NCBI GenBank assembly: GCA_016191785.1
Contig: JACPVJ010000079.1
Span: 29,801-93,800, forward strand
Reading direction: 5' to 3'
Length of the DNA stretch: 64,000 bases
Source: Myxococcales bacterium
Lineage (GTDB): Bacteria; Myxococcota_A; Polyangia; Polyangiales; Polyangiaceae
A program made the translations under genes and the position numbers. Of this stretch, positions 40,147 to 47,967 are shown piece by piece. Position 1 is the first letter of the stretch; the number at the start of each line of letters is the position of its first letter. The notes under the pieces are model-generated. The model saw only the letters and a list, made by a program, of their open reading frames with translations, was not told the DNA's origin and did not search any database.

Positions 40147-40680
40147 CTACTTCACCACGCGGATCACCAGCACCAAGATCCCGCCCTTGTAGCTCTGCCC
40201 CGCCACGATGAAGGCTTGGCCGACCTTCGCCTTCACCTCGAGCAGCGGCAAGAACGTCTTGCCCTTGGGCTGGTTGATGCTCGCGCTGATGCGCAGGTGC
40301 TGCTTGTCGGGCATCACCTCGAGCAACTTGGTCTTGAGCACCCGGCCGTTCGGCAGGGTCATGGTCTTGTCGTCCTTGGACAGCGGCAGGCGCGTCTTCG
40401 AGAGCAGCGCGTAGCTGTCGTAGGAAGAAAACGGCGGCTTCTTCAGCTCGGGCATGTTCCCGATGGCCGAGTCGATGCCCTTGCCCGAGTTGGTCGCGTG
40501 CAGGACCATCACCTCGGTCCCGAGCTCGGCCTCGGCGGGCTTCTTCTCTTCTTTCGCCTTCGGGTCCTTGGGCTTCTCGGCGCGGGCCGGCGGCGCCTTG
40601 CCGCCCTTGTCAGCTTCGGCGAGCGCGGGCATCGCGAGCAAGAGCGCGGGCGCGAGCAAGAACCAAGAGCGAGCTCTCAT
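40147..40680 (-). CDS. Exported protein of unknown function at the end of the ECF operon
   Basis: A 177-residue protein with a signal peptide (MRARSWFLLAPALLLAMPALA) and a highly charged spacer (Lys/Pro/Ala, about 25-50), then a compact region with strands such as GTEVMVLHATNSGKGID and LVLVIRVVK. It has no recognised family. Its ATG overlaps the stop of the anti-sigma candidate (ATGA), so it belongs to the same transcript and is exported while the regulator sits in the membrane. A role in sensing or binding an envelope signal is plausible, but unproven. Confidence 0.75.
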   Translation of the reverse strand: MRARSWFLLAPALLLAMPALAEADKGGKAPPARAEKPKDPKAKEEKKPAEAELGTEVMVLHATNSGKGIDSAIGNMPELKKPPFSSYDSYALLSKTRLPLSKDDKTMTLPNGRVLKTKLLEVMPDKQHLRISASINQPKGKTFLPLLEVKAKVGQAFIVAGQSYKGGILVLVIRVVK

Positions 40681-41288
40681 AGAGGCTCCATCCTAGCGCC
40701 CGCCGGCTCGTCATCCAACCAGACCACCGGAGTGCTCTCTTCACCCGCCGGGACCATGAAGATCGACCCGGGTTGGTTACCGAAGTCCACGGCCTCGATC
40801 GTGGCTGCCAGGTCCGCTTCTTCGTCGGCGGTCTCGGCGGGCGAGTCGGGCGCCGGGGTGATTGGCGCCGGCGGAGCCGCCGGCCCGAGGGTGGCCGAGG
40901 CAAGGGGCGCTGCGCTGGGCGTCGGCGCCGCGGGAGTCGACAGCCAGAGCGCGACGGCAGCCGCAGCGGCGAGCACCAGCCCCGCCACCACCACCGGCGC
41001 GCTCGTCCGCTGCTTCGGGCGCGAGCGCACCGGCTCTAGCTCGACCACCACCTCGGGTCGGCGCGGGGCGCCGCGGTCGGGCTCGTCGAGCGCGGCCATC
41101 ACCTGGTCGGCGACGCCAGCGAACCGCGCCAGGCCCTCGGGCTCGTAGGCACGCACCACCTCGCCCACCTGATCGAGCCCGGCGAGCACGCGGCGGTCCT
41201 CGTCCGAGAGCGAGCGCTCGAGCTCTGCAGCCGTTTCCGGGTCGAGCTCGCCGTCGTAGAGGCGCATCAAGTCGTGATGCCGGCTCAT
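40677..41288 (-). CDS. Membrane anti-sigma factor candidate (no zinc motif)
   Basis: A 203-residue protein directly downstream of the ECF sigma gene, overlapping it by 4 nt. Residues 1-90 are polar and helical, with HDLMRLYDGEL near the start resembling anti-sigma N-termini. A hydrophobic segment lies at about 97-117, followed by an Ala/Pro-rich periplasmic part. The HxxxCxxC of ZAS anti-sigmas is absent (no Cys in the first 100 residues), so it is a variant. Membrane topology (N-terminus in cytoplasm) fits control by proteolysis. Confidence 0.75.
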   Translation of the reverse strand: MSRHHDLMRLYDGELDPETAAELERSLSDEDRRVLAGLDQVGEVVRAYEPEGLARFAGVADQVMAALDEPDRGAPRRPEVVVELEPVRSRPKQRTSAPVVVAGLVLAAAAAVALWLSTPAAPTPSAAPLASATLGPAAPPAPITPAPDSPAETADEEADLAATIEAVDFGNQPGSIFMVPAGEESTPVVWLDDEPAGARMEPL

Positions 41289-42097
41289 TGCCCCTCCCCG
41301 CTCTCGGGATGCGCGCCGATTTGCTCCTGATAGCAGTCGGCGAGCGCGCGCTGGAGCTTCTGCCGAGCATGGAACAAGCGACTCATGATCGTGCCCTTGG
41401 ACACGCCCATGGCCTGCGCCATCTCTTCGTAGCTCATGCCGTCGACCTCGCGCATGACGATGACGCCACGATGATAGGCAGGGAGCGCGTCCAGCGCGCT
41501 CTGGATCCGCCCTCGAATCTCGCCGCGGCGCACGACGTCCGCGGGGTCCGCGCCGTCGATGCGTGCGAGCAACGGAATGTCGAGCTCGTCGCTGATCTCC
41601 CGAGTCTCGTCCAGCTCCTTGTCGCGCCGCGCGGGCTTGCGCATGAGGTCGATGGAGAGGTTGGTGACGATGCGGTACAGCCAGGTGAAGAAGCTCGACC
41701 CGCCGTGGAACGAGTCGATCCCGCGGAACACCCTGAGAAAGGCCTCCTGGACGACCTCGCGCGCGTCGTTCTCGTCGCGAACCAGGGACAGCGCGATGGC
41801 GAACGCGCGCCGCTGGTGCCGCTCGACGAGCTCACGGAAGGCGCGTTTGTCGCCGGTTCGGGCGCGGTCGATGAGAGCACGGTCTTCCTCGGCTTCTGCC
41901 TGTCTTGCCAATCGGTTGGACGCCGCCCGCCCACCCCTATTCACGTCCCCTGCGACAGAGATGTCAGCCCCTCGGGGCACCTCGGGCTCGGCCGCAGCGA
42001 CAGCACCATTGCCCTTCACGGGAACGGAACGGGGTCCTTGGGCGGGGCTTACGGCCCGAAGGCGGGTCGCTGTGTCCGGCCGGGAGCCCTGCGTCAT
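41285..42097 (-). CDS. ECF-type sigma-70 factor (RpoE-like)
   Basis: A 270-residue sigma factor with an unusual N-terminal extension of about 70 residues (basic, Ala/Pro-rich) before region 2. Region 2 shows RAFAIALSLVRDENDAREVVQEAFLRVFRGIDSF-like conserved content around 95-130 and FFTWLYRIVTNLSIDLMR, and region 4 has the ALPAYHRGVIVMREVDGMSYEEMA motif near 215-240. It resembles stress-response ECF sigmas. The start is taken at ATG 42097, with GTG 42100 possible. It lies 61 nt after the HtrA-like gene and overlaps the anti-sigma candidate. Confidence 0.92.
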   Translation of the reverse strand: MTQGSRPDTATRLRAVSPAQGPRSVPVKGNGAVAAAEPEVPRGADISVAGDVNRGGRAASNRLARQAEAEEDRALIDRARTGDKRAFRELVERHQRRAFAIALSLVRDENDAREVVQEAFLRVFRGIDSFHGGSSFFTWLYRIVTNLSIDLMRKPARRDKELDETREISDELDIPLLARIDGADPADVVRRGEIRGRIQSALDALPAYHRGVIVMREVDGMSYEEMAQAMGVSKGTIMSRLFHARQKLQRALADCYQEQIGAHPESGEGQ

Positions 42098-42158
42098 CAC
42101 GGTTCACTCTACGCCCGTTGCAAGCGGGGTGCCCCCGGCCCTCGAGCCAGCCCCGGAT

Positions 42159-43310
42159 TCAGGGGTGACCCGGCGGAAGACCGGGAGAGGGCTCGGGTTC
42201 TTCGGCCGCCTGGGCCTGGTCGGGAAGCTCACTCAGGGTGAGCTTCAGGTCCAGGTTCCGCTTCCCCCGCTGGATGCGGACGGTCACCGCCTTGCCGACG
42301 CCGGCCAGGCTCGCCAGCCAGCGCAGCTTCTCGGGGCCCGGCACGGGCTCGCCTTCGAAGGCCGTGATCACATCGTCGACCTGGACGCCCGCCTTGTCCG
42401 CCGGGCCGCCCGGAACCACTGAACGCACGAGCGCGCCGGCGCCCTCTCCGAGCCCGAGGCGCGTGGTGTCCTCGTCGACCAGCGAAGAGACGCGGATCCC
42501 GATGGCGCTGCGGGTGACCTTGCCGTCCTTGATCAGGCGCGGCAGGAGCTCTTTCACCATGTTGATCGGGATGGCGAAGCCGATGCTGTTGGCGTTGGCC
42601 CGAATCGCGGTGTTGATCCCGACGACGCGCCCGCCCAGATCCAGCAGTGGCCCGCCGCTGTTGCCCTGGTTGATGGCCGCGTCGGTCTGGATGAAGTTGT
42701 AGTACCCCGACCCGTCACCCAGCCCACGGACGTCGGACCCGGTCCGGCCCTTGGCGGAAACGATGCCCGCCGAGACGGTGTGCGCCAGCCCGAACGGGTT
42801 GCCGATGGCCACGACCCAGTCGCCGACCCGGGAAGCATCCGAGTCCCCGAGGGGCAGGTGCGCCAGATCCTTCGACTCGACTCGCAAGACGGCGATGTCG
42901 GTCGGAGCGTCGCGGCCCACCACGGTCGCCTTCAGCTCTTTCTTCTGGATGATGACGCGGATGTCCGTGGCGTCCTTGATCACGTGGTTGTTGGTGAGGA
43001 TCAAACCGGCAGGGTCGTAGACGAACCCGCTGCCCAGGCCTTCGCCGATGACGCGGCGCCGCCCCGTGCGCCCCTCTTGCTCTTGCAGCGTCTTGACGAA
43101 CGCCACGGCGGGGTCGGCCTTCGCGGCCAGATCAGCGAAGCTCTTCGGCGCCTCCAGCGGCGGCGCCGGGGGCAAGTGGCCCGTGGGCGTCGGAGCGACC
43201 GGCGGCGCGGTGACCGATGCGGGCGGACCGGCGTCGCTGCCCGTCGAGGTGGACCGCCGGCAGCCGACCAGCGAGAGCGAGCAGAGCGCGAAGACGGCGG
43301 AGGCTCTCAC
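42159..43310 (-). CDS. HtrA/DegP-like serine protease lipoprotein, one PDZ domain
   Basis: A 383-residue protease with lipobox SLVGC (C17), Pro-rich linker (about 28-50), trypsin-like domain with triad His109 (LTNNHVIKDA), Asp138 (PTDIAVL) and Ser208 (GNSGGPLL), and one PDZ domain (about 285-360). In E. coli an HtrA relative, DegS, cleaves the anti-sigma RseA to release RpoE. Here an HtrA lipoprotein sits 61 nt before an RpoE-like sigma and its anti-sigma candidate, so a similar circuit is a fair inference. The start GTG 43310 overlaps the DUF1844 stop. It differs from the HtrA-like gene at 2690-3847 in linker and flanks. Confidence 0.93.
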   Translation of the reverse strand: MRASAVFALCSLSLVGCRRSTSTGSDAGPPASVTAPPVAPTPTGHLPPAPPLEAPKSFADLAAKADPAVAFVKTLQEQEGRTGRRRVIGEGLGSGFVYDPAGLILTNNHVIKDATDIRVIIQKKELKATVVGRDAPTDIAVLRVESKDLAHLPLGDSDASRVGDWVVAIGNPFGLAHTVSAGIVSAKGRTGSDVRGLGDGSGYYNFIQTDAAINQGNSGGPLLDLGGRVVGINTAIRANANSIGFAIPINMVKELLPRLIKDGKVTRSAIGIRVSSLVDEDTTRLGLGEGAGALVRSVVPGGPADKAGVQVDDVITAFEGEPVPGPEKLRWLASLAGVGKAVTVRIQRGKRNLDLKLTLSELPDQAQAAEEPEPSPGLPPGHP

Positions 43311-43657
43311 TTCGACTTCGCGACCTCGACGTAGCGCATGCGCAGGTCGTACAGCGCCTGCTCGACGATGCGCTCTTCTTCACCGCTGAGATTGCCGCGG
43401 GTCTTGTCCTGCATCAGCCCGATCAGGTCGATGGTCTGTCGAGCGAGCGGAAGCTCGACGACCGTGGGCCCCTCGGGGCTGGGCGCATCGCCCAGGTGCA
43501 TGCGAGCCGAGTGGTAGAGCGAGAGCACGAAGGTGACGAAGTCGACGGGGGGCAACTGCTCGCGCGAGCGCGCGCTGTCCTGATTGGCAGCCTCGAACGC
43601 CTCTTGCGCGTCGCGCTGCTGCCCGCTGCTCGGCCCGTCCACCCCGTCCGCGGTCAC
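43307..43657 (-). CDS. DUF1844 family protein
   Basis: A 116-residue cytoplasmic protein of the DUF1844 family: after an Asp/Gln-rich start it has the family core PVDFVTFVLSLYHSARMHLGDAP, then ELPLARQTIDLIGLMQDKTRGNLS with the conserved TxGNL turn, and an EERIVEQALYDLRMRYVEV helix. The function of the family is not known. The start is GTG 43657, which overlaps the stop of a small upstream gene, and its own stop overlaps the HtrA-like gene. Confidence 0.88.
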   Translation of the reverse strand: MTADGVDGPSSGQQRDAQEAFEAANQDSARSREQLPPVDFVTFVLSLYHSARMHLGDAPSPEGPTVVELPLARQTIDLIGLMQDKTRGNLSGEEERIVEQALYDLRMRYVEVAKSK

Positions 43658-43857
43658 GATGCCTCCTCGTCGTCGTCGTCCTCTTCCTCGTCGCCATAGC
43701 CCAGGGCCGGCTGGTGCTGGGTCAAGGTCTCGCACTTCGCCTCGACGTCCGCCAAGCTCTCGAGGTGCTTTTTCACGTCGGCCTCGGTCACGAGCCCTTG
43801 GCGGAGCAGCCGCTCGCGGATCCGGACGTCGTACTTGAAGAGCTCGGGGTTGGTCAT
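43654..43857 (-). CDS. Small acidic hypothetical protein
   Basis: A 67-residue protein, helical in its first 35 residues (MTNPELFKYDVRIRERLLRQ...) and ending in an acidic DEEEDDDDEE tail. It overlaps the DUF1844 gene by 4 nt and is the first gene of the tightly packed HtrA-ECF block. No family is recognised. ATG 43857 is the only good start. Confidence 0.65.
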   Translation of the reverse strand: MTNPELFKYDVRIRERLLRQGLVTEADVKKHLESLADVEAKCETLTQHQPALGYGDEEEDDDDEEAS

Positions 43858-43916
43858 CGTGATGGTCTCCGTGCGGCGCGTCGGGGTGAGGGGTTCGGCG
43901 CTCGAGCGTCGGTTTC

Positions 43917-44462
43917 CTAGCGCTGGGTGGGGCCGCGAAGCAAGCGCTCGGCAACAATCAGCTGGGAGTCGGCTGGATCGGCGGGCTCCGCGAGCTCGGC
44001 CGCCGCCGCCGCCAGCTCGTCGGCGGTGGCCGGGCGCGTCGCGAGCACGCGCACCTCGATCCGCAGCGCCTGCCCGGCGAGCGGGTGATTCTGGTCGACG
44101 ACCACGGCGTCGGGCGTGACGTCGAGCACGGTGAGCACGATCACCTCGCCCCCTTCGCCCTCGGCTTCGAAGCTGTCGCCGGGCGCGACGTCGGCAGGGA
44201 ACTCTGCCGGGTCGAACTCGACGACGGCCTTCGGATCGCGCTCACCGAACGCCTGCTTGGGCCCCAGCCGGACGGTCCGAGCTTCGCCCGGGGTCGCCCC
44301 TTCGATGGCGCGCTCGACCTGGGGCAAGAGCTCACCGAACCCGAACACGACGCTGCACGGACCCTCGCTGCCTCCGACGAGCTCACCTTCCGCGTCGAAC
44401 ACCTCGTAGCTGAGGGTCACCACGACCTCGGGGCCGACCTGGAATTCGGAGGGGGCGGTCAC
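43917..44462 (-). CDS. FKBP-type peptidyl-prolyl isomerase, SlyD-like
   Basis: A 181-residue isomerase. The SlyD-like start VVVTLSYEVFDAEGELV, the FGFGELLPQVERAIEGATPGE core and the C-terminal VDQNHPLAGQALRIEV support the family. In SlyD an inserted flap (here about 75-130) binds unfolded protein. The expected His-rich metal tail of SlyD is replaced by an Ala/Glu-rich tail. It is cytoplasmic: no signal peptide. GTG 44462 is the start; the gene lies 4 nt after the aconitase-family stop, so both are likely cotranscribed. Confidence 0.88.
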   Translation of the reverse strand: MTAPSEFQVGPEVVVTLSYEVFDAEGELVGGSEGPCSVVFGFGELLPQVERAIEGATPGEARTVRLGPKQAFGERDPKAVVEFDPAEFPADVAPGDSFEAEGEGGEVIVLTVLDVTPDAVVVDQNHPLAGQALRIEVRVLATRPATADELAAAAAELAEPADPADSQLIVAERLLRGPTQR

Positions 44463-44466
44463 CGGT

Positions 44467-46425
44467 TCAGATTTGCTCTGGCGCCACGATCTTGCCCGCG
44501 ATGGCGCTGGCGGCGACGACCCAGGGGCTCGCCAGGTAGACCTGCCCGGGCCCACTGCGCCCAGGGAAGTTCCGGTTGATGGCGCTGACCGTGACCTCGC
44601 CCGGCTGGAACGACACGCCGGGCCCAGCACGGATGCACGCCCCGCACGACGGGTCGACGATGTTCGCGCCGACGCGCTGGAAGATCTCTAGGTACCCCTT
44701 CTTCTCGGCGTACTCCCGGATGTGCTGCGAGCCGAACTGGATGTAGAGCTGCACGCCGTCCGCCACCTTGCGGCCCTGGGCGAGCGCCCGCTCGAGCACG
44801 GCGGCGTACATGTCCATGTCGGCCTTCTTGCCGCCGGTGCACGAGCCTCCGTACGCGATCTGGATCTTCACCTCGGCGAGGTCGCTGAGCGGCACGCCGT
44901 TGCGCGGGTCGCCGGGCGTCGCGACCATCGACACCACCTTTCCCAGGTCGATCTCGAAGCTCGCGGCATAGCTGGCATCGGGGTCGGCTCGCACGATCCG
45001 CTGCCTGATCTCGTCGGCAGGCAGGCCGCGCATTTCGGTCAGATAGGCCACGACCACCTCGTCGGCCTCGATGATGCCGGTGAAGCTCCCGGCCTCGACC
45101 GCCATGTTGGTCAGCGTCGCGCGCTCGTCCAGGGAGAGCTTCTTGACGCCGTCGCCCGAGAACTCGAGGACCTGACCGATGCCCTTCCCGGTCTTGAAGT
45201 GGTCCATCGCCAGGATGTGCAGCATCACGTCTTTGGCGCACACACCCGGGCGCAGCTCTCCGCTCAGCACGAAGCGCACGGTCTCGGGCACCTTCACCCG
45301 TACGTCCCGAGTGAACCAGGCGTTCGCCATGTCGGTGCTGCCCACGCCGAACGCGAAGCAACCGAGCGCGCCGGCCATGCAGGTGTGCGAGTCGGTGCCC
45401 GCGACGACCTGACCGGGCAGCGCCAGCTCTTCGATCACCTTGTTGTGACAGATGGCCTCGCTGCCGACCGTTCGGCCACCTCGCGTCACCTCGCCGTACA
45501 AGCGGACGCCCTGCTTCTTGCTGAACGACTCTTGCACCGTCGCCAGCGATGCCGCCTGGACGTCGAGCCCCATCTGCTTGTGGGCCTCGGGCATCACGAC
45601 GCTCAGGAAGGTGAGGTGATCGCGGAAGGTGAAGACGCTCTCGGGCTCGCTCACCTTCGCGCCTTCGCCGAACCCCGCGCGGAAGAGCGACTCGGCCATG
45701 GGGGTCACGTATTCGTGGCTGAACCGCACGTCGGTGCGCACGAAGAGCGCGTCGCCCGGCTGCACCGAGGTGACCCCCAGCGCGCCGCTGCGCGCGTCGG
45801 CGATGGCCCGCGCGGCGATGATCTTCTCTGCCAGGTTCATCGGGCGCCGGGGGGTGTCGAGGGCGGGGGGCGCGATTTCCCCCGCCATGCGCTTGCGGTT
45901 GTAGGCGAACAGACCGCCGCACTCGACGATCTGCGCGCTGATTGGATCGAGCCCCTTGGTGAACTCCGAGATGGCGATCGCCTCACCGCGTTCGATCCGC
46001 TCGATCAGCGTGAAGTCGGTCGAGGTGAGAAGGCCGATGTTCTGGGCGTTCTGGCGGTAGATCTTCTCGATGCTCTCCGCGATCACCAGCTGTACGCCAG
46101 CCTTGAGCTCGGAATACGGCGCCGTCTCGCGGGACGAGCCGCAGCCCTTGCTGCGGCCGCTGACGATCACCCCGAATCCACCGCTCTTGATCGAGTCCTT
46201 CTCGATCACACCGCCGCGCAGCCCGACCAGGCAATAGCGCGCCAGGGTCTCGTCGAAGTAGTAACAAACCCACCCCGGCGTCAGCTCGTCGGTCGAGATG
46301 TTGTCGATCAGCTTCTGCTGGGCACCGTCTCCGATGCTCTCGCCCCCGAGCTGCCGGCGGAGCAGCTCCGCGTCCTCGGTCAGGTACAGGATTCGTCCGG
46401 TGATCCGGACGTTTTGCTCACTCAT
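44467..46425 (-). CDS. Aconitase-superfamily hydro-lyase with swivel domain first
   Basis: A 652-residue [4Fe-4S] hydro-lyase. Usually the LeuC/aconitase catalytic part comes before the LeuD/swivel part in single-chain enzymes. Here the swivel-like region is N-terminal: SGRSKGCGSSRE at 89-100 is the swivel substrate motif. The catalytic part starts near 200 and carries the cluster cysteines C349 (DSHTC), C594 and C597 (SCGAC). AcnB also has its swivel first but adds a HEAT domain, which is absent here, so the protein is a distinct fusion. Possible substrates are citrate/isocitrate, isopropylmalate or a related acid; this cannot be settled. ATG 46425. Confidence 0.88.
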   Translation of the reverse strand: MSEQNVRITGRILYLTEDAELLRRQLGGESIGDGAQQKLIDNISTDELTPGWVCYYFDETLARYCLVGLRGGVIEKDSIKSGGFGVIVSGRSKGCGSSRETAPYSELKAGVQLVIAESIEKIYRQNAQNIGLLTSTDFTLIERIERGEAIAISEFTKGLDPISAQIVECGGLFAYNRKRMAGEIAPPALDTPRRPMNLAEKIIAARAIADARSGALGVTSVQPGDALFVRTDVRFSHEYVTPMAESLFRAGFGEGAKVSEPESVFTFRDHLTFLSVVMPEAHKQMGLDVQAASLATVQESFSKKQGVRLYGEVTRGGRTVGSEAICHNKVIEELALPGQVVAGTDSHTCMAGALGCFAFGVGSTDMANAWFTRDVRVKVPETVRFVLSGELRPGVCAKDVMLHILAMDHFKTGKGIGQVLEFSGDGVKKLSLDERATLTNMAVEAGSFTGIIEADEVVVAYLTEMRGLPADEIRQRIVRADPDASYAASFEIDLGKVVSMVATPGDPRNGVPLSDLAEVKIQIAYGGSCTGGKKADMDMYAAVLERALAQGRKVADGVQLYIQFGSQHIREYAEKKGYLEIFQRVGANIVDPSCGACIRAGPGVSFQPGEVTVSAINRNFPGRSGPGQVYLASPWVVAASAIAGKIVAPEQI

Positions 46426-46514
46426 CGACTCAGCCTCCGGGCGGGGACGTGGAACCTAGCCCGAATGCCGGGCAACGTCATGGCCAATGGCCGGACCCCG
46501 CCTTCTGCGGCGCG

Positions 46515-47651
46515 TCATTCGGGGAAGGCCACCATCTCGCCCGCGCGCCACAGCGCCACGGCCTTCTCGGCGCCGGTGGTCGCGAGGGCCTCGTTCAGCG
46601 CAGCACCGAGGCTCGGCCGCGGCTCGGCGTAGGTGCGCCGAGCGACCTCGTCCGGGAGCTGACTGACCAGGCGGATCCGGTGGCGCGGCGGCAGCTGAGG
46701 GCGCACGCCGAGCTCGAAGATGCCGCGGTTCACCCGCTCGAGCGGTCCGGTTCCCTCGGCGAGGTCGGCGACGAGGATCACCACGCCCGCGTCGGTGAGC
46801 AGCGCCCCCGCGGGGGGCAACAGCTTCGAGGCTTGGTACAAGCTGCTCGAGACCGGCGGGCGGTCGGCGACGACGACCACCGGTGAGCGGGGCGCGCGGA
46901 CGGCGAACAGCTCGAGGGCCGCCGGGACGAGCGCGCGGTGGGCGGCCACCAGGTCGCCGGCAGCCGCCGCGACCGGCGTGCCGTGGGCGTCGCACAGCAC
47001 GTTGAGCAGGTAGGCCTTCCCGGGAACGGCCCGGGCGGCCGCCTCCATGTCGAGCCGGCAGAGGTTGTCGTCCACCCGCCCGAGCCGCGCGCTCGAGTCG
47101 GCCTTGAGCCGATGATTGTCGAGGGCGTCTTCCGCCAGCGCCACGCCGGGGAAGATCGCCTTCGCGCCGCCCGAGAGCCCGGCGAAGTAGTGGGGCCGGA
47201 CTCGGCCCGTGGCCACGACCAGGTCGGCCTCGGCGACGGCCGCGTTCAGCCGGATGCGCGTCCCGCGCGGGGTGCGACCCAGGTCGACCACGCGCGAGTC
47301 CCTGCCGTGGACGATCACCGGGCGGTCGCGGTGCGCGGCCGGGACCGCCCGCGCCGTCGCCTCGTGGGTGCCCGCCGCGACCACCAGCGTGACGCGGTCC
47401 CAGGGCAACACCTCGCGCAGCACGCCGAGCATGTCGTCGCGCGGCTCGTCCCGAGACTCGTCGCTCACGATGACCGCGATCTGCCTCGCCCCGGCCGCAA
47501 GCCCTGCGAGCGAGGCGCTCTGCACGGGCTCGGCGAGCGCCTGGCGACACAGCTCGGGGATCGTCGCGCCCGGCGCGCGGCGCGGTGGCGCGTGAATCGA
47601 CAGAAGCTCCCGAGAGAGCCCAGCCAGCGCTTGCTCTGCGAACGAGCTCAA
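46515..47651 (-). CDS. LarA-like (nickel-dependent lactate racemase fold) protein
   Basis: A 378-residue protein of the LarA/DUF2088 family. The motif block RPHYFAGLSGGAKAIFPG and the N-terminal VVAAGTHEATARAVP match LarA, which uses a nickel-pincer cofactor to racemise lactate; related proteins act on other hydroxyacids. The cofactor-making LarB, LarC and LarE are not in the window, so activity or substrate is unproven. The TTG start at 47651 overlaps the stop of the upstream small gene by 3 nt. A longer upstream frame gives a poor Arg/Pro-rich start. Confidence 0.8.
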   Translation of the reverse strand: MSSFAEQALAGLSRELLSIHAPPRRAPGATIPELCRQALAEPVQSASLAGLAAGARQIAVIVSDESRDEPRDDMLGVLREVLPWDRVTLVVAAGTHEATARAVPAAHRDRPVIVHGRDSRVVDLGRTPRGTRIRLNAAVAEADLVVATGRVRPHYFAGLSGGAKAIFPGVALAEDALDNHRLKADSSARLGRVDDNLCRLDMEAAARAVPGKAYLLNVLCDAHGTPVAAAAGDLVAAHRALVPAALELFAVRAPRSPVVVVADRPPVSSSLYQASKLLPPAGALLTDAGVVILVADLAEGTGPLERVNRGIFELGVRPQLPPRHRIRLVSQLPDEVARRTYAEPRPSLGAALNEALATTGAEKAVALWRAGEMVAFPE

Positions 47652-47905
47652 GCTCGGCCCCGGACTCGACGTCCGGAGAGCGCGAGCACCGCCGTCAGCG
47701 CAATCTCGATCTCTTCGCGCGTGGGCGGAGAGTGACGGGCCGAGATGCGGCGCTGAACCGCGCCCAGCTCGGAGCCGAACACGCGATAGCGGGCGCGCTC
47801 GAGGTCGTCGTTTGCCTCGACCACCCACTTTGCGACGATGGCGTGCAGCTCGTCGAGGTCGCGGTCGATGATGGGTGCCAGACGATGGGCGAGAGGGTGG
47901 GTCAT
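47648..47905 (-). CDS. Small hypothetical protein coupled to the LarA-like gene
   Basis: An 85-residue protein predicted to be mostly helical (HPLAHRLAPIIDRDLDELHAIVAK...), with a positively charged C-terminus (LSGRRVRGRA). No family is recognised. The stop overlaps the LarA-like start, indicating coupling. ATG 47905 is the first good start, and the gene faces the SUMF1-like lipoprotein across 62 nt. Confidence 0.6.
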   Translation of the reverse strand: MTHPLAHRLAPIIDRDLDELHAIVAKWVVEANDDLERARYRVFGSELGAVQRRISARHSPPTREEIEIALTAVLALSGRRVRGRA

Positions 47906-47967
47906 GGTTGCCGGCAAAGGGGCTTGCGGAAGGCCGCGACCTTGGCCAAGGTCGCCGGACCCCAGCC

